Of a stretch of DNA of 9,645 nucleotides, positions 1 to 4,847 are shown piece by piece. Position numbers and translations under genes: made by a program. Each line of letters starts with the position of its first letter. Positions within the stretch are counted from its first letter, which is position 1. The notes under the pieces were generated by a model. That model saw nothing but the letters and a program-made list of their open reading frames with translations, was not told the DNA's origin and made no database searches. The stretch is from Dehalococcoidia bacterium (GTDB taxonomy: Bacteria; Chloroflexota; Dehalococcoidia; Dehalococcoidales; Fen-1064), in NCBI GenBank assembly GCA_011192055.1, contig DUES01000117.1, positions 1-9,645 of the forward strand, given 5' to 3'.

Positions 1-11
1 CAGTACCAAAT

Positions 12-24
12 AGGTATACTACCT
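12..24. repeat. Small inverted repeat downstream of the GYD gene
   Basis: AGGTA (12-16) and TACCT (20-24) form a perfect 5-bp inverted repeat around a 3-base spacer. ACC (5-7) and GGT (25-27) could extend it past a bulge. It lies about 45 bases beyond the stop codon of the minus-strand GYD gene, where a transcript would end. No U-tract follows on the minus strand, so it is not a convincing intrinsic terminator. The rest of bases 1-68 shows no gene. Confidence 0.25.
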
Positions 25-68
25 GGTTGCGAGATGTAACTCCGGAAAGTGAAACCGGCAATAATCGG

Positions 69-371
69 TTACCAGGGTGTTTCACGCTCTTTCAGGGTCT
101 GGATAAGGTCTTCAATAGTGATTGCCGCCAGTGTCAGTGTCTGGTACATCCCTCTTGCACTGAGCCGTATAGCCAGCTTGGCAATAGCTTCATTATTCGG
201 GGCTTCGAGGATATTAACGAAATCATACTGGCCCAGAAGCGCGTACTGGTCCAGTATTTTAACCCCCATAAACTCCAGTTCCTTATTAATCCCCCTGAGC
301 GCCTCGGGGTCCTCCTGGATTGCTTTTCTGCCGGCATCGGTTAGTGTAGTCAACATCAGGTAGACAGACAT
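69..371 (-). CDS. GYD-domain protein
   Basis: A 100-residue protein, about the usual length for a stand-alone GYD domain. The hallmark segment LLGQYDFVNILEAP lies near the middle, with a flanking N-terminal strand (MSVYLMLTTLTDAG) and a C-terminal TLTLAAI strand. This matches the small ferredoxin-like, dimeric alpha/beta-barrel style of the family. The biochemical role of GYD proteins is not established; a ligand-sensing or small-molecule-binding role is inference. The ATG at 371 is preceded by a very strong Shine-Dalgarno site (GAGGAGGT, minus strand, 385-378) at good spacing, and an extended -10 element lies further upstream. There is no signal peptide or membrane segment, so it should be cytoplasmic. 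It is divergent from iorA, and such pairing sometimes reflects a functional or regulatory link, but nothing here proves that. Confidence 0.85.
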   Translation of the reverse strand: MSVYLMLTTLTDAGRKAIQEDPEALRGINKELEFMGVKILDQYALLGQYDFVNILEAPNNEAIAKLAIRLSARGMYQTLTLAAITIEDLIQTLKERETPW

Positions 372-404
372 GGTATTACCTCCTCGGGTAAGCTCTCCGG
401 CAGT

Positions 405-413
405 ATTATAGCA
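405..413 (-). promoter_or_regulatory. Extended -10 promoter of the GYD gene
   Basis: On the minus strand the sequence reads TGCTATAAT: a perfect TATAAT (410-405) preceded by the TGn of an extended -10. No good -35 is seen at 16-18 bp, which extended -10 promoters can tolerate. Transcription would start near base 398, leaving a short leader that contains the strong SD before the ATG at 371. Confidence 0.6.
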
Positions 414-479
414 GGTCTGACAAGCCCGTGTATCAGGAATGTTTATATATGTCTCTCTCTAGGACTGAAAGGTGGGTTA

Positions 480-488
480 TGGTATAAT
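480..488 (+). promoter_or_regulatory. Extended -10 promoter of iorA
   Basis: TGGTATAAT is a perfect TATAAT (483-488) with an extended TGn. The -35 region (around 460-465, TAGGAC) is poor. Transcription should start about 7 bases downstream, at about 495-498, which nearly coincides with the iorA ATG at 498. The resulting mRNA would be leaderless or have only a few untranslated bases. Confidence 0.6.
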
Positions 489-497
489 GTGCTGAAC

Positions 498-2342
498 ATG
501 AAAAAACTACTCTCCGGGAATGAGGCACTGGCATGGGGGGCTTATCATGCTGGCGCCCGGGTAGCCACGGCGTATCCGGGAACACCCAGTACTGAAATCC
601 TTGAATCCATCGCCCGTTTTGATGATATCTACGCAGAGTGGTCCACGAATGAAAAGGTGGCCATGGAGGTTGCCCTCGGTGCCTGCTATACAGGCGTAAG
701 AGCCGTAGTCTCCATGAAGCATGTCGGACTGAATGTAGCCGCCGACCCCTTCATGGCTGCGGCAATCACCGGTGTAAGTGGCGGGCTGGTGCTGATATGC
801 GCTGATGACCCCGGGATACACAGTTCCCAGAGCGAGCAGGACAACCGTCATTATGCCAGGCTTGCCAAGATACCCGTACTGGAGCCCAGTGACAGCCAGG
901 AAGCCTATGACATGATGGCCGTCGCTTTTGACATCAGTGAACAGTATGATACACCCGTAATGCTGCGTACCACTACGCGTATTTCTCATTCCAAGTCCGT
1001 GGTGGACGTGAACCGAAGCCGTCCGGCACCGAATAATGACATAAATTTCCCGCGTAACGTATCGAAATACGTGATGCTGCCGGTCAACGCCCGTTTTCGC
1101 CACCCGCAGGTCGAAGAGCGTATCGTAAAGCTGGAGGCGTATGCGGAGAATTCTCCGCTTAACCGGATAGAAACGGGTACGGCTAATATTGGGGTTATCA
1201 CCAGCGGGGTCGCGTACCAGTACGCACGCGAGGTCTTGCCCGAAGCCTCGTTTCTAAAGCTGGGCATGACACATCCCCTGTCCGAGGACATGGTGAAACG
1301 TTTCGCTGCGGGGGTAGAACGGGTAATTGTCATTGAAGAACTTGACCCTGTTCTCGAAGAGAACATCAAGGCAATGGGAGTGAATGTCAGCGGCAAAGAC
1401 TTCATTCCGCTGGTTGGTGAACTAAGCTCGGATGTAACAGCGAAGAGCATGGTAGAAGCTGGAATCATTGAAACTGCCGTCATGCCGCCTGATATAGCAG
1501 CACTCGGTAAACTGCCAAGGAGACCTCCGCTGCTGTGCCCCGGTTGTCCGCATGTCGGTACATTTTTTATCCTTGCCAGCATGGGACAACGCCTTAAACC
1601 GCCCGGAGAGAGCGGCGGGCCCGCAAAGAAATCAAACCTGGTTATCACCGGAGACATAGGCTGCTATACACTGGCGACATATCCGCCGCTGAATGCCATG
1701 GATACCACTGCCTGTATGGGAGCCAGTATCGGGCAGGCGCTGGGTATGCAAAAGGCCGGACTGGATACGGACGTGGTCGCCGTTATCGGTGATTCTACGT
1801 TCATGCATTCCGGTATCACACCACTGATTGATGCGGTCTATAACGAAGGCAAGATAACGATAGTAATACTGGATAATGGCACCACGGCGATGACCGGACA
1901 CCAGGAACACCCCGGTACCGGAATATCCGCACAGGGTAATGAGACTACCAGGGTGCAATTGGAAAACGTGGTGCGCGGTGTGGGTGTCAGTGACGTCTCC
2001 GTAGTAAATGCCTACGATATCAAAGAACTGAGAAAGACGATTCGAAAGGCTGTAGCGAGTCCGGAGCTTTCGGTTATCATTGCACGCGGCGACTGCGTGG
2101 TGGGAAAACAGGGACGTGGAAATCCCAGGGTGGTGGACACCGATAAATGCAATCGCTGTGATGTATGCCTGCTGATAGGGTGTCCGGCACTTCAGACCGC
2201 GGAAGACCGGATATTCATCGATGCTTCCTTATGTGTTGGTGAAATCTGTACCGTTTGCCAGCAGGTATGCCCGCAACAGGCGATATCACCGCTGCGTTTG
2301 GAAGAATCCGGAGCAGATAACAGACCGGGGGAAGCCGAGTGA
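498..2342 (+). CDS. iorA: Indolepyruvate ferredoxin oxidoreductase, alpha subunit
   Basis: The catalytic subunit of the thiamine-diphosphate enzyme that oxidatively decarboxylates aryl-pyruvates to aryl-acetyl-CoA, reducing ferredoxin. The 614-residue length is normal for IorA. The N-terminal half is the pyrimidine-binding domain (SGNEALAWGAYHAG, AYPGTPSTEI). A CPGCPH motif lies at C347-C350. The TPP/Mg domain carries GDIGCY (from G385), GDST (from G431) and the DNG segment with N460. The C terminus has two ferredoxin-like cysteine sets, C551/C554/C557/C562 and C579/C584/C587/C591, expected to hold two [4Fe-4S] clusters. The ATG at 498 is chosen because MKKLLSGNEA is the usual N terminus. A GTG at 489 would add three residues, and AAAGGTGG (469-476) would serve it only at a long spacing of 12 bases. 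It overlaps iorB by 4 bases. Substrate range is inferred; other branched or aryl 2-oxoacids are possible. Confidence 0.95.
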   Translation: MKKLLSGNEALAWGAYHAGARVATAYPGTPSTEILESIARFDDIYAEWSTNEKVAMEVALGACYTGVRAVVSMKHVGLNVAADPFMAAAITGVSGGLVLICADDPGIHSSQSEQDNRHYARLAKIPVLEPSDSQEAYDMMAVAFDISEQYDTPVMLRTTTRISHSKSVVDVNRSRPAPNNDINFPRNVSKYVMLPVNARFRHPQVEERIVKLEAYAENSPLNRIETGTANIGVITSGVAYQYAREVLPEASFLKLGMTHPLSEDMVKRFAAGVERVIVIEELDPVLEENIKAMGVNVSGKDFIPLVGELSSDVTAKSMVEAGIIETAVMPPDIAALGKLPRRPPLLCPGCPHVGTFFILASMGQRLKPPGESGGPAKKSNLVITGDIGCYTLATYPPLNAMDTTACMGASIGQALGMQKAGLDTDVVAVIGDSTFMHSGITPLIDAVYNEGKITIVILDNGTTAMTGHQEHPGTGISAQGNETTRVQLENVVRGVGVSDVSVVNAYDIKELRKTIRKAVASPELSVIIARGDCVVGKQGRGNPRVVDTDKCNRCDVCLLIGCPALQTAEDRIFIDASLCVGEICTVCQQVCPQQAISPLRLEESGADNRPGEAE

Positions 2343-2935
2343 ACAAGCTGGACCTGTTTGTAACCGGAGTTGGCGGCCAGGGGAATATCCTGGCCAGTGA
2401 CCTTATCAGCGAAACAGCGCTGGCTACCGGTTATGACGTAAAAAAGACTGATACCCTGGGCATGGCGCAAAGAAACGGAAGTGTTATCAGCCACGTACGT
2501 ATTGCAGAACGGGTATATTCTCCCCTTATTAAACAGGGGAATGTGGATATCCTGCTTGCTTTTGAAAAACTGGAGGCGGTAAGGTGGTGCAACTACCTCC
2601 GGCCCGGTGCCATAACCATCATAAATAATCATGCCCTTCCGCCGCTGGCAGTTAATCTGGGTGTAGAGCAGTATCCGGATGACGATGAAATACAGGATAT
2701 CCTCAGGCAGCGTACAGACCAGGTCTACCTGGTCGACGGAACTACCCGTGTTGCCGGATTGGGTAATACCAGGACTCTGAATATATTCATGCTGGGCTGC
2801 TTCTCTCATTTCGCTCCTTTTGAGGTGGATGACTGGAAACGGAGTTTTTCGGAGCGGCTACCCGAACGGCTTCTAAAGATTAACCTGGAAGCATTTGAGA
2901 TGGGCAGAAAGGAAATCCAAGATGTTCATGTCTGA
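2339..2935 (+). CDS. iorB: Indolepyruvate ferredoxin oxidoreductase, beta subunit
   Basis: A 198-residue gamma-type pyruvate:ferredoxin oxidoreductase domain, the small partner subunit of IorA. It opens with the family's glycine-rich loop GVGGQGNILAS (residues 10-20). The KKTDTLGMAQRNGSVISHVR segment is also typical of IorB. No cysteine clusters are expected or seen; the Fe-S clusters are in IorA. The start is GTG at 2339 within the GTGA overlap with the iorA stop, preceded by GGGGGA (2327-2332) at 6-base spacing. This suggests translational coupling that would help equal subunit stoichiometry. Its 3' end overlaps the aminotransferase start by 14 bases. The length is full and the reading frame is intact. 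Confidence 0.93.
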   Translation: MNKLDLFVTGVGGQGNILASDLISETALATGYDVKKTDTLGMAQRNGSVISHVRIAERVYSPLIKQGNVDILLAFEKLEAVRWCNYLRPGAITIINNHALPPLAVNLGVEQYPDDDEIQDILRQRTDQVYLVDGTTRVAGLGNTRTLNIFMLGCFSHFAPFEVDDWKRSFSERLPERLLKINLEAFEMGRKEIQDVHV

Positions 2936-4109
2936 GAACATCCGGGAGAGCATGGCCGGAGGGTCCTGGATACGGAGAATGTTCGAGGAGGGGGCCAGGC
3001 TCAGGCAGCAGCACGGTGACGACAAGGTCTTCGACCTCTCTATCGGTAATCCGGTAGTAGAACCGCCTCCCGAACTCCACATCGAACTTAAAAAGCTGGC
3101 GGATAGTCCTTTGCCGGGTATGCACCGTTATATGCCCAATGCCGGATACCCGGAAACAAGAGCGGCAGTAGCCGGGCAGCTTTCGCTTGAGACGGGAATT
3201 TCGTTTGGTGCTGATGATATTATTATGAGTTGCGGTGCCGCGGGGGGTTGCAACGTTGTCCTGAGGACAATACTTAATCCCGGGGAAGAGGTAATACTGT
3301 TCGCACCATACTTCGTTGAGTATGTCAATTACATCAACAACTTCGGGGGAATAAGCCGGGTCCTGCCTACAAATGAGCAGTTTTTACCTGACCTCGATGT
3401 ACTGGAACAGGCTATAAATCCTAAAACCAGCGTAATCATCATGAATTCTCCCAATAATCCTGCCGGAGTAGTCTATAGCGAAGATTTACTCAAGGGTATC
3501 GGGGAGGTTATCAGGAAAAAAGAGGCGGAATACAATACATCAATTTACATTCTGAGTGACGAGGCGTACCGGAAGCTGATTTATGATGATATTGAGTTTC
3601 CCTTTCCCCTTAACTATCACCCGAATACTATCAGCGTAACATCGCACTCAAAAGACCTGGCATTACCCGGGGAACGAATTGGCTATATTGCCGTTCACCC
3701 TGATTGTGCTCACCGTGATGACCTTCTCAGCGGGATGGTTTTTTGCACGCGGACACTGGGATTCGTCAATGCCCCGGCCCTGGTACAGCACCTGTTGCCA
3801 TTTCTCCAGGGAGTAACCGTATCCATCAAGGACTATCAGAGAAAGAGGGACTTCCTCTACGATAATCTGACAGCGATGGGTTATTCCATGCTGAAGCCAC
3901 AGGGAGCCTTCTACCTGTTCCCCGAGACTCCGGTGGAAGATGATGTTGCTTTTGTGAGGGAACTGCAGGAGTTACTGGTCCTGACGGTGCCGGGCAGCGG
4001 TTTTGGCGGGCCGCGCCATATCCGCATATCTTATTGTGTTGATGAACGTACGCTTGAAGGCTCGCTGGACGGTTTTCGCAAGGTTGCCCGGAAGCACGGT
4101 CTGTGTTAG
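2922..4109 (+). CDS. PLP-dependent class I/II aminotransferase, probably supplying 2-oxoacids to Ior
   Basis: A fold-type I aminotransferase of 395 residues, normal for the family. Visible PLP features, counted from ATG 2922, are the NSPNNPAG motif (N175-G182) with its cofactor-contacting Asn, SDEAY with D213 and Y216, and SHSKDLALPGERIGY with the Schiff-base lysine K244. R368 in RHIRISY is expected to bind the substrate carboxylate. The ATG at 2922 is preferred because AAGGA (2908-2912) lies 9 bases upstream; a TTG at 2895 or the ATG at 2928 are poorer choices. It overlaps iorB by 14 bases, so it is almost certainly cotranscribed. Context suggests it interconverts aromatic amino acids and aryl-pyruvates, the substrates of IorAB. 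Sequence alone does not fix specificity; aspartate or branched-chain substrates remain possible. Confidence 0.9.
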   Translation: MFMSENIRESMAGGSWIRRMFEEGARLRQQHGDDKVFDLSIGNPVVEPPPELHIELKKLADSPLPGMHRYMPNAGYPETRAAVAGQLSLETGISFGADDIIMSCGAAGGCNVVLRTILNPGEEVILFAPYFVEYVNYINNFGGISRVLPTNEQFLPDLDVLEQAINPKTSVIIMNSPNNPAGVVYSEDLLKGIGEVIRKKEAEYNTSIYILSDEAYRKLIYDDIEFPFPLNYHPNTISVTSHSKDLALPGERIGYIAVHPDCAHRDDLLSGMVFCTRTLGFVNAPALVQHLLPFLQGVTVSIKDYQRKRDFLYDNLTAMGYSMLKPQGAFYLFPETPVEDDVAFVRELQELLVLTVPGSGFGGPRHIRISYCVDERTLEGSLDGFRKVARKHGLC

Positions 4110-4129
4110 CGTCATCAGGAGAATAATGC

Positions 4130-4555
4130 ATGCCGTCATCTGACAACGAACCATCTGAAACTGTCGCCAGGCTTACGCTTCTTGAGAAAAAGGAACCCGT
4201 TGCTTCTTTTTTCGACATGAAACTGGTGGAGTTTGCGCCCGGTTTTGCCAGGGTGACGATGAAGCTCAAGCCGGAATACCAGAACTTCAATGGTTTTGTC
4301 ATGGGTGGAATCGTTATGACTGTGGCAGACCAGGCATTTGCCTATGCATCAAACAGTCTGTCGTATCCAAGTGTAGCCTCCCAGGTGAATATCCACTTTA
4401 TCAATGGGGCTGCGGCCGATGATGAGCTTACCGCAGAATGCAGGGTAGTTCGTAGCGGACGCCGGGTAGGGATTTCGCAGATGACGGTAAAAAACCAGGA
4501 AGGCAGACTCATTGCAACGGCTACCGGCACTACTATTCCCGTAGACCGGAAGTGA
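4130..4555 (+). CDS. PaaI-like hotdog-fold acyl-CoA thioesterase
   Basis: A 141-residue single hotdog domain of the PaaI/4HBT superfamily, cytoplasmic, expected to form tetramers and hydrolyse acyl- or aryl-CoA thioesters. The core helix segment NGFVMGGIVMTVADQAFAYASNS-like region (residues 54-76) aligns with the PaaI pattern N-G-x-x-HGG-x(5)-AD-x-AFA. The acidic D67 is present. The usual His of HGG is Met58 here, which is unusual. The C-terminal half has the expected strands (VNIHFINGA, ECRVVRSGRRVG). The ATG at 4130 follows AGGAG (4117-4121) at 8 bases, only 20 bases after the aminotransferase stop, so it closes the ior operon. In context it could release aryl-acetate from the aryl-acetyl-CoA made by IorAB, as PaaI does with phenylacetyl-CoA derivatives; this is inference. 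Confidence 0.87.
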   Translation: MPSSDNEPSETVARLTLLEKKEPVASFFDMKLVEFAPGFARVTMKLKPEYQNFNGFVMGGIVMTVADQAFAYASNSLSYPSVASQVNIHFINGAAADDELTAECRVVRSGRRVGISQMTVKNQEGRLIATATGTTIPVDRK

Positions 4556-4573
4556 AAATGGTACATATTTCAC
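4552..4573 (+). terminator. Weak AT-rich hairpin at the end of the ior operon
   Basis: GTGAAAATG (4552-4560) pairs with CATATTTCAC (4564-4573) through nine base pairs with one bulged A and a 3-base loop. It spans the thioesterase stop codon and is followed by ATAAATTTT. The weak stem and broken T-tract make termination only possible. Its position just before a -35 box fits the end of one transcription unit. Confidence 0.35.
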
Positions 4574-4580
4574 ATAAATT

Positions 4581-4609
4581 TTGACAGTACGTTCATTTTA
4601 TAGTAAACT
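4581..4609 (+). promoter_or_regulatory. Sigma70-type promoter for the leader RNA and acyl-CoA synthetase operon
   Basis: A perfect -35 TTGACA (4581-4586) is separated by 17 bp from TAAACT (4604-4609), a 4-of-6 match to TATAAT. Another -10-like TATAGT (4599-4604) is only 12 bp away and is too close. Transcription would start near 4616, giving a leader of about 230 nt before the acyl-CoA synthetase start. Confidence 0.6.
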
Positions 4610-4615
4610 ACGATT

Positions 4616-4800
4616 TTGCTCTTGAGAAAAGCGGGTAGTATTAAACAGTGTTAGCTGCAATCACATCAATAAGGTATCTAACCTTCATCTTTACCGGGCG
4701 CACCGGGGTGCGCGTGGGAGGGATGAACTGTAGCTAGCAGTTAAGTAGTTATATTTCGGTAGCAGTGAAAGAGTACCTCCCATTCGGAGGTGCTCTTTTT
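4616..4800 (+). ncRNA. Candidate structured leader RNA / transcription attenuator
   Basis: A gene-free stretch between the promoter at 4581 and the terminator ending at 4800, upstream of the acyl-CoA synthetase. It can fold into an outer helix, TTAGCTGC (4651-4658) with GCAGTTAA (4737-4744), 8 bp with one G-U. Inside it is a long hairpin from 4684 to 4727: TTCATCTTT with the facing AGGGATGAA, a mismatch, a 3-bp step, a second mismatch, then GCGCAC (4698-4703) with GTGCGC (4708-4713) closed by a CGGG loop. The right arm segment GTGGGAGG (4714-4721) can instead pair with CCTCCCAT (4776-4783), part of the terminator 5' arm and loop, over 8 bp with one G-U. That is an antiterminator-like alternative. 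I matched it to no known riboswitch class. It could equally be a stand-alone small RNA. The 5' boundary is inferred from the promoter. Confidence 0.45.
4768..4800 (+). terminator. Intrinsic terminator in the leader upstream of the acyl-CoA synthetase
   Basis: AAAGAGTACCTCC (4768-4780) pairs with GGAGGTGCTCTTT (4786-4798) around the loop CATTC, giving up to 13 bp with one G-U, and runs into TTTTT (4796-4800). It lies between a good promoter and the acyl-CoA synthetase gene rather than after an operon, as expected for an attenuator or the 3' end of a small RNA. The 5' arm can alternatively pair with 4714-4721. Confidence 0.8.
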
Positions 4801-4839
4801 ATAATTTATAAGCAGTTTCTCTCTGAATCAATACCGATA

Positions 4840-4846
4840 AGGTGAT
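4840..4846 (+). promoter_or_regulatory. Ribosome binding site deciding the acyl-CoA synthetase start
   Basis: AGGTGAT matches the 3' portion of the full SD consensus AGGAGGTGATC, so its apparent closeness to the ATG at 4848 is still correct ribosome spacing. The GTG at 4842 lies inside this site and would have no SD of its own, so ATG 4848 is the better start. Confidence 0.6.
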
Positions 4847-4847
4847 A

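Noticed and set aside
36..52. CCGG-flanked repeat as a GYD-gene terminator
   Set aside because: Only a 4-bp self-complementary arm with a large loop and no T-tract on the minus strand.
417..436. CTGA...TCAG imperfect inverted repeat as an operator
   Set aside because: Only four bases per arm match without interruption; this is expected by chance in a 126-bp gap.
986..1657. Long minus-strand open frame of 223 codons inside iorA
   Set aside because: It is antisense to clearly conserved IorA coding sequence, has no recognisable domain and no convincing start signals. The same applies to the other antisense frames, e.g. 507-1103, 2192-2809 and 6102-6812.
4616..4800. T-box leader
   Set aside because: The conserved T-box antiterminator sequence (GGGTGGnACCGCG type) is missing, and the downstream gene is neither an aminoacyl-tRNA synthetase nor an amino acid biosynthesis gene.
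4616..4800. 6S RNA
   Set aside because: The length (~185 nt) fits, but the 5' and 3' ends do not pair in a closing stem; the 3' end is an independent terminator hairpin.
4800..4805. Perfect TATAAT just after the terminator as a promoter for the acyl-CoA synthetase
   Set aside because: No -35 match lies 16-18 bp upstream, where the terminator stem sits; the match arises from the T-tract followed by AT-rich sequence.
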